In this document: one piece after another, positions 1-7,776 of the stretch | Numbering within the stretch: the first letter of the stretch is position 1 | Layout of the letters: every line of letters begins with the position of its first letter | DNA from: Stephanodiscus triporus | Taxonomy: Eukaryota; Bacillariophyta; Thalassiosirophyceae; Thalassiosirales; Thalassiosiraceae | Length of the DNA: 13,773 nt | Reading direction: 5' to 3' | Assembly (NCBI GenBank): GCA_036939755.1 | Contig: JALLAZ010000574.1 | Location: forward strand, 1-13,773 | Position numbers and translations under genes: made by a program | Notes under the pieces: generated by a model | Told to the model about the DNA's origin: nothing | Database searches by the model: none | Seen by the model: only the letters and a program-made list of their open reading frames with translations

Positions 1-648
1 CAATGCCCGACCTCCCCCACCCCCTCCCCCGTCGTCGTCGTCGATCCCTACTACTCCTCCTACTACTACTCCTCCCCTCGCCGCCGCAAGCCGCCTGTTC
101 CTCTTCTTCTCCTCCATTTTCGTCAGCCTCCTCGCGACCCTCGGGCTCATGTCGCAAACTATCCGCAATACCCGCGCCGCGAAGCTCGACGACGCCCCCT
201 CCCCCGCGCCGTTGTTGATTAAATCGTTCCTGAACGACGACACGACGTCGACGTCTCGCTCGATCGCCGACGAGACGAGGCCCACGCGCAGTTGTCGGCC
301 GCTCCCGCCGCCGTCGTCGTACGACATCAGCGACGCGCCGTACAACGATCCGCCCTCCCTCCCGAATTCTCGCCTCGCGTACGACCGCACGCGCCTCTCG
401 GCCATGTCGATGACGAACTCCGCGAGCGTGCGATCGGAAACGCCAAGGTGATTCCCCGACTCGGACGCGATCCTCGACACGAGGTTGAGGGATTGCAGGC
501 GCTCCACGGCGGTGAGGGGAGCGTCGTCGACGTCATTGTCATTGTCGTTGTCGTTGTCGTCTTCGCCGCCCCCGGCCTTGGACTTCTTGTTCTTCTTCGA
601 CTTCTTCGCCACCCCCCCCTGCTGCTCCGGCATGGCGTCGTGTGTCAT
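1..648 (-). CDS. DHX8: PRP22/DHX8 DEAH-box pre-mRNA splicing helicase, N-terminal part (runs off left edge)
   Basis: The minus-strand frame is open from an ATG at 648 to the window edge (216 codons) and has an in-frame stop just upstream (667-669), so the start is 648 or the second ATG at 633. A basic Lys-rich stretch (residues 14-25, nuclear localisation-like) and an Asp-Asn repeat (about 29-41) precede a domain from about residue 45. That domain matches the helical N-terminal domain of DHX8/PRP22: the pattern LQSLNLVSRIASE, NHLGVSDRTLAEFVIDMAE, then FRNDLINNGA (from F139) and a hydrophobic helix, in the same order as in the human protein. In that family this domain precedes an S1 domain and the DEAH helicase core, which would lie left of the window. 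PRP22 releases spliced mRNA from the spliceosome. Odd: about 54 residues (85-138) sit where the human protein has about six, and a Gly/Asp-rich low-complexity tail follows. No helicase motif is visible here. Confidence 0.8.
   Translation of the reverse strand, partial: MTHDAMPEQQGGVAKKSKKNKKSKAGGGEDDNDNDNDNDVDDAPLTAVERLQSLNLVSRIASESGNHLGVSDRTLAEFVIDMAERRVRSYARREFGREGGSLYGASLMSYDDGGGSGRQLRVGLVSSAIERDVDVVSSFRNDLINNGAGEGASSSFAARVLRIVCDMSPRVARRLTKMEEKKRNRRLAAARGGVVVGGVVGIDDDDGGGGGGGRAL
6..77. repeat. Low-complexity Gly/Asp/Val-coding repeats in PRP22 with a G-quadruplex-prone tract
   Basis: On the coding (minus) strand there are GTA/GGA codon repeats (46-77), GAC repeats (31-42) and runs GGG, GG, G5, G5, G5 separated by single bases (6-30). 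They encode a Val/Gly-, Asp- and then Gly-rich linker after the N-terminal domain. The three G5 runs are in the mRNA sense and could fold into an RNA G-quadruplex. Confidence 0.65.
534..565. repeat. Trinucleotide/hexanucleotide repeat coding for Asp-Asn in PRP22
   Basis: On the plus strand the sequence alternates GTCATT and GTCGTT, which on the coding strand gives the Asp-Asn run at residues about 29-41 of PRP22. This is a coding microsatellite in a region expected to be disordered. Confidence 0.7.
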
Positions 649-687
649 GTTTAGTTCGTCGATTTCCTATTTTTTATGAGAGTACTA

Positions 688-747
688 CCGTAGAACACGC
701 AGCACTAATGCCGCTCCCGCCATTTTGCGTTTGAATTCCTTTTGGTC
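688..747 (+). repeat. Left terminal inverted repeat of the foldback element
   Basis: This 60-bp arm begins CCGTAGAACACGC and matches the right arm in inverted orientation at 58 of 60 positions. The differences are A/G at 701 and G/T at 744. The outward-facing strand contains AAAATGGCGGGAGCG, including an ATG (minus strand, from 723) that opens a 12-codon upstream frame ending in TAG at 685-687, in front of the PRP22 start. Confidence 0.85.
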
Positions 748-844
748 AAAAAGTGTCCCTAAGAAAAATTAATGACCGGATTCTGATAGTAAATTCTATG
801 CAGAATCGGAATCCACTCATAAATTTTGCCAAGTGACAATTTTA

Positions 845-904
845 GACAAAAAGGAATTCAAACGCAAAATGGCGGGAGCGGCATTAGTGCCGCGTGTTCT
901 ACGG
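845..904 (-). repeat. Right terminal inverted repeat of the foldback element
   Basis: This arm is the inverted partner of 688-747 and ends in CTACGG before a TA. It carries the same outward-facing ATGGCGGGAG. An ATG at 869 opens a frame that runs past the NUP107 start codon out of frame, so a transcript beginning before 869 would have an overlapping upstream ORF. Confidence 0.85.
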
Positions 905-942
905 TACTTACTTAGATATCACCATCACTTAATCAACATCTC

Positions 943-3900
943 ATGGCATCCAACAACGATCCAGATGAAGACGACGGCGTCAAGGCCTACAACCTCATCC
1001 AGGCAGAGCTAGGGCAGTGGGGGTTGGATTTCACTCCCACTTCCACCCCACGGAGGTATTCTGCGGGATTCTCGCAGTATTACGACGAAACGCCGGCTCC
1101 CGCCTCGACGACGACCCCAGCGACGACGACCAAACCGGCATCGTCAGCTCATGCTCTGCGAATCCAGAAAAAATACGAGGATGATATGGAAGAAGAGGAT
1201 GGCTCGCCATCGCCGGGTACGGGGAGGCATGGTCCGGTGGGTATTCAGACGCCAGAGCCGCCGCGGCGCCAGGCTCCCATGACGGACGAGCAGGCCCTCG
1301 TCGAGACGACCGACGAAGACATGGACGCGGGGCGATTGATCGATGATGGGATGGATTCGTACCGACCCTATCACGATGCATTGTACGCATATCTCCAAAG
1401 CAAGGAGAGGCTGTCGAAATTTTCGCAGCGCGCGAATGACTATTCCGCTATGCAAATTGATGGCGATGAGGCCGTGATGGGCGAGCAAGATGATGAGGGT
1501 GCGCATGCCGCACAGTCGGCTATGAAAAACGCGGAAGTGACTTTCCTTGAATCGCTAGCCTCTATATGCTTATCTCGAGTTAGCGGAATTGTCGGGGGTA
1601 TCTCACTAGATGGTGGTAATATCTGGAGCGAGGCGTCCAAAAACGAGGGCAACTTGTGGGACCTCTTGGCAGCACTACGGGCCGAATGCGTTTCTTCCCT
1701 ATTTTATTGTGTTAATGGAGAAGAATTGCCGGATCTGATACTGTCGAATGATCCCGCTTCAATGGTCGACAGTGCGCCTGCTGATGTATTAGATGCCTGT
1801 CTCGGGGGAGGTGTGTCTCTCCCTCTCCAACGCTTGAATGCGGCGTTGGGCTGGATTGAGGCTTGTCATGGACGCAGATTTGAAGAGGCATTGAATCAAG
1901 AGTATGAAGGGAATGCCGATCCGCTTCTCCCCCCGCCTAGGCGTCGTACTATGTGGCCTGGAACGCTAGCCGCATTGCAGAAACAGCGTAGGAGTCCGTC
2001 GACGTCGGGAGCTTTCCACCCCGATGCCCCTCTTCAGATAGCTTTAGGGACTCGTTCCTCATCTCCCGTTGATGTACTCTCTTCTCTAATGCCCCAGGAT
2101 GAAATGGATGATGCACGTTTACTTCGAGCGTGCTTCATGCTATTCCAAGCCGGACGGGTCGAAGAGGCTGTGAAATTGGTGACAGATTGCGGACAGCCGT
2201 GGAGAGCTGCTTCATGGACGGGATGGGAGCCCCTGTCTGCGGATGGGGCTGGCAATCCTACCAGAGCATTGTGGAAGAGAAAATGCCGCAAAATATTAAA
2301 GAAAATGGCCGAGTTGGTCAACATGGACTCAACAACCACGGAAGACACCGGTATGAGGGGCCTATATCCGTCTATTGCGTACGAGGCAGCCATCCTGTCT
2401 TTGCTGTCAGACGATGTTGATGCTGCGCTGAATAATCCAGTGTTTCAAACATGGGAAGATGGAGTGTGCGCCATTCTTCGTGCGGAAGTTGGAATAATCC
2501 AGGATGATGTGTTGAGGTCGCATCACATGGCTAGGGTGGAATTTGCCGAGGGAAGTGGTGGTCACTTCCCATTTCCGGGGACTGAATTTGAATCTTATAG
2601 TCGAGACATGGATGATGCTCCTCACGGGAATTGGGGTGATCTCGCTGCTGCCTTGGAAAAACTGGATGCGTCTCCAATTGCACAAATTCGTGAAGATGGT
2701 GGTGACCCATTTCGGAATGGCATGATATCCGTCCTAGTTGGCCAGAACGCACTGAAAGAGTACATCGAGGAATGCGCCATACTTTCTCTTGAAACTGAAA
2801 GTAACGACGAAGCTTGCTTCTTGCGCTTCATCACGCACCTGGTCCTCTATGTTGGCACTGTTCTTCCAGAGTTTTGCTCCCGATTAAGTCTTCCACCAGG
2901 AATTGATGCTGCAACAGAGAGCAACATTTCGTCCTTACACGAGCTTTTGATCCTCAAGTATGTTGCCCACCTTTCGTCACGAAGAGATTTATGGCCGTAT
3001 GTTGCGTTATACTCTTCTCTACTGTCGACTGACAACATCATCGATACGTATTCGAGCTTCCTAATTCGTGTGCATAGTGACCGAGAACGACAGATGTTCC
3101 TAAATCAAGCTCGAGAACTTTTCCCGAAGGGATTTGATTGTTACATTCTTCGTTACGTTGTGAGAGGAATGATTATGTGCGATGCAAATGATTGGACACG
3201 CGAGCCTGGAGAAGAGGCTGCCCCCCTAGGTGTTTCTCCAGCTGATGCTCGAATGATGAGGTCCATTCATTGGTTTTGCTACTACCCCGAGCATAGGCCA
3301 GATGCCCTTGTTGCAGTCAACATGCTGCTCCGTAAATTTCTCCTCAGAAGCAAAAGTGATACTCCCGACAAAGATCTCTACGCTGCAAAATTGTTTATTG
3401 ATAGGATTTTACCGAGAGATCTCATCGATGTGGCAGTCGATCAATGTCAGAAGAAGAGCCAAGCGATTGCTGGATCCATATCGCTGTCATTGGTTCAGAA
3501 TCTCGAGGTCGAATACCTCTCGATCCAAGGTTACCTCAAGGCACACACGCAGTACACACAATTCCTTAATGATATAACGAAAACGTCTCCTTGCCACAAG
3601 TCAAACAAACTTGTTGGTGGAGCCCAATCCAAGCATGAAAGTGAAATCGCTGATAAGATGGAAAGGAATAATTTTCGCCACAAGAAAATGGGTTTGTGCA
3701 AGATAGTTATCGAGTCTGCAAGCAGAGTGTCAGATTCATTGATGGATGTGCTGACTTTTGCAGGAGGCTGGCTCATTGATGCCAACTCAAATTTGGATAA
3801 CGAAGAAACAGAGTCGGAAGAAGCCAAATCAAGATCTGAGGAGTTGGAGATGATTCGCAACACGTACGTGCCCAGGGCTGTTTTCATGCTACACGAAGTC

Positions 3901-4230
3901 TTTGATAAAACTGCCATGTGGCTGGAACAGATTGTCCATGATACTGTCGCCCAATTCGGAAGTGCCGGCAAAGAAATGCTTCTCACATTATATGGTAGCT
4001 TTGATGAATCGGACCGGACACCAGATAATTTATCGATGGATTCGCTGTCAGCTTCCCGAGCTGCACCTGGATATTGGCACAAAAAGTCACTGTCACTGGC
4101 AAGCGTTGTTGCAAACGATGGCAATGGCCTACACGAAGCACTGAACAATGCTGAGCTGGAGAGCTTCTTGAAGCTTATGGCCGAGTCTCACATTTCTCTT
4201 TCTCGTGCGCTCTCTCTCTTTGATTATTGA
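943..4230 (+). CDS. NUP107: Nucleoporin NUP107 (Nup84), Y-complex scaffold of the nuclear pore
   Basis: A single uninterrupted 1095-residue frame, close to the usual 900-1100 for the family. Residues 1-150 are polar, Pro/Thr/Ser- and acid-rich and probably disordered. The rest is an alpha-helical solenoid with the family signature in the middle: GQPWRAASWTGWEP (from G417), then GNPTRALWKRKC (from G437), then AILSLLSDDVDAAL and NNPVFQTWEDGVCA (W504). Human NUP107 has the same series (GQPWRAA, GNPxRxxWK, ACCxTWED-type) with the same spacing. The C-terminal part (about 830-1095) is helical and should contact NUP133 in the Y complex. NUP107 is a structural subunit of the outer ring needed for pore assembly. 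The start at 943 is the first ATG after the element at 688-904; the 38 nt between them carry no other ATG. No introns are seen. Confidence 0.88.
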   Translation: MASNNDPDEDDGVKAYNLIQAELGQWGLDFTPTSTPRRYSAGFSQYYDETPAPASTTTPATTTKPASSAHALRIQKKYEDDMEEEDGSPSPGTGRHGPVGIQTPEPPRRQAPMTDEQALVETTDEDMDAGRLIDDGMDSYRPYHDALYAYLQSKERLSKFSQRANDYSAMQIDGDEAVMGEQDDEGAHAAQSAMKNAEVTFLESLASICLSRVSGIVGGISLDGGNIWSEASKNEGNLWDLLAALRAECVSSLFYCVNGEELPDLILSNDPASMVDSAPADVLDACLGGGVSLPLQRLNAALGWIEACHGRRFEEALNQEYEGNADPLLPPPRRRTMWPGTLAALQKQRRSPSTSGAFHPDAPLQIALGTRSSSPVDVLSSLMPQDEMDDARLLRACFMLFQAGRVEEAVKLVTDCGQPWRAASWTGWEPLSADGAGNPTRALWKRKCRKILKKMAELVNMDSTTTEDTGMRGLYPSIAYEAAILSLLSDDVDAALNNPVFQTWEDGVCAILRAEVGIIQDDVLRSHHMARVEFAEGSGGHFPFPGTEFESYSRDMDDAPHGNWGDLAAALEKLDASPIAQIREDGGDPFRNGMISVLVGQNALKEYIEECAILSLETESNDEACFLRFITHLVLYVGTVLPEFCSRLSLPPGIDAATESNISSLHELLILKYVAHLSSRRDLWPYVALYSSLLSTDNIIDTYSSFLIRVHSDRERQMFLNQARELFPKGFDCYILRYVVRGMIMCDANDWTREPGEEAAPLGVSPADARMMRSIHWFCYYPEHRPDALVAVNMLLRKFLLRSKSDTPDKDLYAAKLFIDRILPRDLIDVAVDQCQKKSQAIAGSISLSLVQNLEVEYLSIQGYLKAHTQYTQFLNDITKTSPCHKSNKLVGGAQSKHESEIADKMERNNFRHKKMGLCKIVIESASRVSDSLMDVLTFAGGWLIDANSNLDNEETESEEAKSRSEELEMIRNTYVPRAVFMLHEVFDKTAMWLEQIVHDTVAQFGSAGKEMLLTLYGSFDESDRTPDNLSMDSLSASRAAPGYWHKKSLSLASVVANDGNGLHEALNNAELESFLKLMAESHISLSRALSLFDY

Positions 4231-4698
4231 GAGTTGGTGAGGCTCTAATCCTCCAGTCCTGTGTCAGCAGATTATCTCAATGTGTCAATATGTGTTGGAA
4301 ATCTGACTAATAAGATATATTACAACTTTTCCTAATGTCAAACATGATGAGTGCGCTTTAATAGAATACTGGGTGGTTCTTCTGTCTCACTCAAATGAAA
4401 ATGGTTTGCGATGTCTATTATACTTTATTGAAATAAGTAGTAGGTAATCCAAAAACTTCGGTTATCAAATCGTGAAAAATGTGACTACGGTTCAATACTG
4501 ACGACGATTCGTTCAAGGACACATCGATTTTTTTCTTGATTTCGACGGTTTCAGCGGGCGCTTCTGGAGCTGTTCACTTTGGCTCGGGGTGAGGTTGGGT
4601 GGGCGGTTTGTGGCTCGGATGTGTTGGGGCTGCCAACTCCAAAATTAAAAAACAGCAGAAAAAATCCCAGTCTTGCCCAGAACCATTTTGTCCAAGCA
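4231..4698. other. Intergenic region: NUP107 3' end and leader of the cyclic-nucleotide-dependent kinase
   Basis: No convincing gene is seen in these 468 bases. The first part is AT-rich and should hold the NUP107 3' UTR; AATAAG at 4309-4314 is a possible variant poly(A) signal. The part from about 4540 on is GC-richer and open in the kinase frame (stop TGA at 4537-4539), but contains no in-frame ATG before 4699. A nine-codon upstream ORF (4619-4648) lies in the presumed leader. I see no clear TATA box. Confidence 0.5.
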
Positions 4699-7124
4699 AT
4701 GACCCTTCCACCTTCGTCCAAAAGTGCCAGGCCGATCTCCGCCAAGCTAACGAACAAGACGACCCCAGCCAAGCCACCAGGCAAGACAACCTCAGCTAAA
4801 TCAACGGGAAGGTGCGCATCGTCAAAGAAAAACATGGGAGCAGGAGCGTCAACAAATGCGGACGCGAAAGTGGCGAAAGTACGCACTGCGAAGGGCCCCA
4901 AAAGCGAGCCCATCACGGAGAACAAGAACGGAATTGGTGGCGCACTGGATGCGTCGGATATAAAGAGTCTAGAAGAGGCTAAGGAAGAGATTCGGAGGCT
5001 CAGGCAAATAGCAAAGGAGGCATTCCGGAAGAATGAGGAGGACCGCAGCTCGCCGGTCGTGTCGAGTGTAGCCACGGCGGCCTCTCTCGGACGAAAAAAA
5101 GAGGCTCGAGCTGCAGTCATGGCTCGTGGAAGCTATGACAAGGACTACATCAAAGCAACCATACCCAAGTCTGATACGGTGCGAAATCTGATTTACCACT
5201 CGATCAAGCGAAACTTGCTATTTAGATCATGTTCCGATGAAGAGTTGCATGACCTTATTGATGCATTTGATACTGCAGTGTTCAATGCCGGCGCAGTTGT
5301 GATAAGACAGGGAGATGAGGGCGACTTGTTTTATGTCGTCGAAGAGGGAAAGCTTGATATCTTTGTTTCGACTGCATCATCTCAACAAGAAGTTCAGGTA
5401 GGCGCACCGTATGTTTCTGGATCATCGTTTGGAGAGCTGGCATTGATGTATGGCTCTGCACGGGCCGCCACTATTCGCGCCAACTCGGATTGCGTTCTAT
5501 GGTCGTTGGATCAAAGAGCCTTCAAAGAGATCACAACATCTCACAAGCAAAAAAGAGACGAGATCATTCTGGAAACATTGCGCAAAGTAAAGATTGGCGA
5601 CAGCGTACTTGGCGACGTTTTGGAGCCTTCGGATATCAATGCAATGGCTCTTGCCACGCAATCCGACTCATTTTGCAAGGGAGATGTTATCATCAGGCAA
5701 GGTGAAAAAGGCGATGCATTCTACATCATTGAGAATGGCACCGTTGATGTACTCATAAATGATCAAGGCGATCAGCCAGTTGCTCGGCTAACAAGTGGGC
5801 AATTCTTCGGAGAAAAGGCCCTAATGTCGGAAGATGTTCGACAGGCTACATGCATTGCCTCCACCGATGTACAGTGCCTTACTTTGATGAGAGAAGACTT
5901 TGTTCAGATGCTCGGAAGTTTGCAAGATTTGCTCAATGGCGTTGACAAAAGCCAGTCTTCCACAAAAGAAATCACCGACGACGACTTCATCATCAAGCAC
6001 GTCAGCAAGAACGAGGAAATGACTGCCACCAAGTATAAACTGGAAGATCTTGACATACGGCGCACCCTCGGCGTTGGTGCCTTCGGACGAGTCAAACTTG
6101 TCAAGGTGAAGACGGAGAAAGTTCCCAAGGACGGTAACCCGAATCAAACTTTTGCTCTCAAGTGCCTCGCAAAGGGAGGTATCGTGGACAACGGCCTACA
6201 GAGCCACGTAGTCAATGAATGTAATATCATGAAGGAATTGAACCACCCCTTCATCCTCAAATTCTACGGCGCAATGCAGGACGAGCATAATGTCTATTTT
6301 CTACTGGAGATTCTGCTGGGTGGGGAGCTGTTCCGAGCACTTCGACGCGAAGGGAAGTTCCAAGAGATCTGGAGCCGTTTCTATGCTGCATCAGTCATTC
6401 TCGCCTTTTGTCAAATACATTCGAAGAAGATTGTATACCGAGATCTCAAGCCGGAGAATCTTGTGATGGATGCCCAGGGCTATCTCAAGATTATAGACTT
6501 TGGGCTTGCCAAGAAGTTGAATGGGGGCAAGACATGGACACTCTGCGGAACTCCTGACTATCTTGCACCCGAAGTCATCCTGAACGAGGGGCACGACTGG
6601 GCAGTAGATTACTGGGGACTGGGCGTATTGATATACGAGATGACTGCTGGAGTACCCCCATTCTACGCAGAGAACTCAATGGAGGTTTATGAAAACATTT
6701 TGTCCGGACATGTTACCATCCCCGCTCATTTTAGTCGCGGACTTGGGGATTTGGTCAAGAAGCTCCTGAAAACGTTCCAATCAAAACGGCTGGGCAGAAT
6801 CAAGGGGGGCGCGAGCTCCGTCATGAAGCAAAAGTGGTTCTCTGGATTCGATTGGAACTCCCTTCTCGAGCGAAAGCTGGAGGTTCCGTTGAAACCTGAC
6901 GTAAAAAATTTGGAAGATCTTAGCAACTTTGATTCTTACGAGGAAATCGATGATGTCGCATCCTCATCCAAAGTGAGTATGACATCCATAGTGAGTATGA
7001 GGCGATATGACTATTGGGTACGAAACACGATATCTCAATCATTGTTGCAACCTTGTGTGTTTTTCCATGTCCCTGCCCTCAACTTCCCCCCCTCTAGCCT
7101 ACTGGCTGGAATCCAGAGCTTTAG
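4699..7124 (+). CDS. Cyclic-nucleotide-dependent protein kinase (PKG architecture), two exons
   Basis: Exons 4699-6972 and 7098-7124 give 766 residues. Order: basic Ser/Thr/Lys-rich N-terminus; short coiled coil (about 88-115, SLEEAKEEIRRLRQ); possible pseudosubstrate GRKKEARAAV (131-140); cNMP domain A (172-285; FGELALMYGSARAAT with E246, R255); cNMP domain B (about 290-410; FGEKALMSEDVRQAT with E372, R381); AGC kinase domain with glycine loop G458xG460xFG, Lys488, Glu507, YRDLKPEN (D582), DFG (D600), activation-loop Thr614 in TWTLCGTPDYLAPE. The frame reads into an intron after residue 758; splicing restores a tail ending GWNPEL, like the GWD(x)DF-type end of PKG. The regulatory and catalytic parts in one chain define the PKG family, but both pockets lack the Thr/Ser after Arg that favours cGMP, so the ligand is open. 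The start is the first in-frame ATG; the open frame extends to 4540 without ATG, so an unseen upstream exon is possible. Confidence 0.85.
6973..7097 (+). other. Phase-0 intron in the kinase gene, with tandem alternative donors
   Basis: The donor is GTGAGT at 6973 and the acceptor CCTCTAG ends at 7097, after a C/T-rich tract with CTCAAC as a possible branch site (7078-7083). The intron is 125 nt. Both ends fall between codons, and exon 2 (7098-7124) encodes PTGWNPEL and a stop, resembling the conserved PKG/PKA tail. Without splicing the frame would run to 7143 with an unrelated hydrophobic tail. The ten bases at the donor, GTGAGTATGA, recur exactly at 6991, also at a codon boundary; use of that donor would add six residues and shorten the intron to 107 nt. 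Confidence 0.82.
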
Positions 7125-7256
7125 TCAACGGTCACATGCATAAGAAAGACGTTACATTAAACAGGCAGCGCTGAGAAAACGAAATCACATAAATAATACT
7201 CTGATTGGGTAGAAGATGAACCGCTAGATGTTTGTTGAGCGAAGATAATGAAAAAT

Positions 7257-7262
7257 AATAAA
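7257..7262 (+). terminator. Candidate poly(A) signal AATAAA for the kinase gene
   Basis: AATAAA lies 133 nt after the spliced stop codon of the kinase gene, in the 288-nt gap before the convergent SmE gene. Diatom 3' ends do not depend strictly on this motif, so the assignment is tentative. Confidence 0.35.
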
Positions 7263-7412
7263 ATTAGTTTCTCGTGAGATCAGCGAGTGGCTCTCATCGA
7301 GCCACATTTAGATTAGAACCAGTTTTGAAAAGCCGTCCATCCACTCGATCGCAACTTCAGACGGAACGTGATGGCTGAAATAATGGATAACGATCAATCA
7401 CAGTAAAAAATA

Positions 7413-7776
7413 TCAAGCATCCTGAAGCAACGTGATGGCATCCCCCTTGAGCAATATCCGGCCCACGTCCGTCCTCTTCCCACTCTTGGTGTCCACCTCC
7501 GATGCGCCGTCCAATACGAGGTTCATGTACTCGTCCAATCCCACGATCTGTCCCTCGATTGCCATTCTTGTGTCCTCGTACAGCCAGATTTTCACCCTCG
7601 TCCTACTCTGTGTGCGAGAATTATAAATGAGTACATGGTAAGATCGCGCAGGAAGCATCCACGGGACGAGATCAACGTATCATTAAACGAAAAAAGCCGG
7701 GCGGTCTCACCTGTAAATACTTGAAGATGACGTTGATGGGCAACGTCATCACCTTCTTGACTTTTCGTGGCGGCAT
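7413..7776 (-). CDS. SNRPE: Spliceosomal core protein SmE, two exons
   Basis: Exon 1 (7776-7711, 22 codons) encodes [20 protein letters not shown] plus Leu-Gln; exon 2 (7607-7413) encodes 64 residues from [12 protein letters not shown] to [10 protein letters not shown]. The 86-residue product aligns along its whole length with human SNRPE (92 residues): PINLIFRYLQ / NRSRIQVWLYE / [21 protein letters not shown] / LGRIMLKGDNITLL. Both Sm motifs are visible: Sm1 with [15 protein letters not shown] and Sm2 with GRILLKGD. SmE joins SmF and SmG and then the heptameric ring around the Sm site of U1, U2, U4 and U5 snRNAs. Only the spliced form has the proper N-terminus; the unspliced frame from 7658 would begin with 17 residues of intron. 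The gene is convergent with the kinase and divergent from the unknown gene at 8097. Confidence 0.93.
7608..7710 (-). other. Phase-0 intron of the SmE gene
   Basis: On the minus strand the donor is CAG|GTGAGA (exon ends at 7711) and the acceptor is CACACAG (exon 2 starts at 7607). The intron is 103 nt. The join gives TYR-LEU-GLN followed by Ser-Arg-Thr-Arg, the same spacing as the human YLQ-NRSR segment, so no residue is gained or lost. Confidence 0.92.

Larger units (their letters stand above)
688..904. mobile_element. 217-bp foldback element (MITE-like) with 60-bp terminal inverted repeats
   Basis: Positions 688-747 and 845-904 are inverted copies of each other over 60 bp with two mismatches (58/60). 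The central 97 bp is also imperfectly self-complementary, so the whole unit can fold into one long hairpin; the centre includes GGATTCTG facing CAGAATC. The unit is flanked by TA at 686-687 and 905-906, which fits a TA target-site duplication as made by Tc1/mariner-type transposases; a 3-bp ACT duplication is an alternative reading. It has no coding capacity. It fills the divergent promoter of PRP22 and NUP107, 39 and 38 nt from their start codons. It could instead be a home-grown palindromic bidirectional promoter, but length, sharp ends and flanking TA favour a non-autonomous DNA transposon. Confidence 0.75.

Noticed and set aside
292..654. 120-residue plus-strand frame
   Set aside because: It is antisense to the PRP22 frame, which has clear family similarity; its low-complexity Val/Leu content mirrors the Asp/Asn and Lys codons.
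3531..4148. 205-residue minus-strand frame
   Set aside because: Antisense of NUP107 C-terminal coding sequence, with no recognisable motif.
4579..4698. Kinase start at 4579
   Set aside because: The codon there is TTG, not used as a normal start in nuclear eukaryotic genes; the first in-frame ATG is 4699.
4551..5120. 189-residue minus-strand frame
   Set aside because: Antisense of the kinase N-terminus; Leu/Ala/Phe-rich pattern is the shadow of Lys/Ser/Glu codons.
7125..7143. Kinase C-terminus at 7143
   Set aside because: That end comes from reading through the intron at 6973-7097; splicing gives the conserved tail and a stop at 7124.
7125..7412. SECIS-type element in the kinase 3' region (diatoms have selenoproteins)
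   Set aside because: The hairpin lacks the SECIS core and no in-frame TGA needs recoding.
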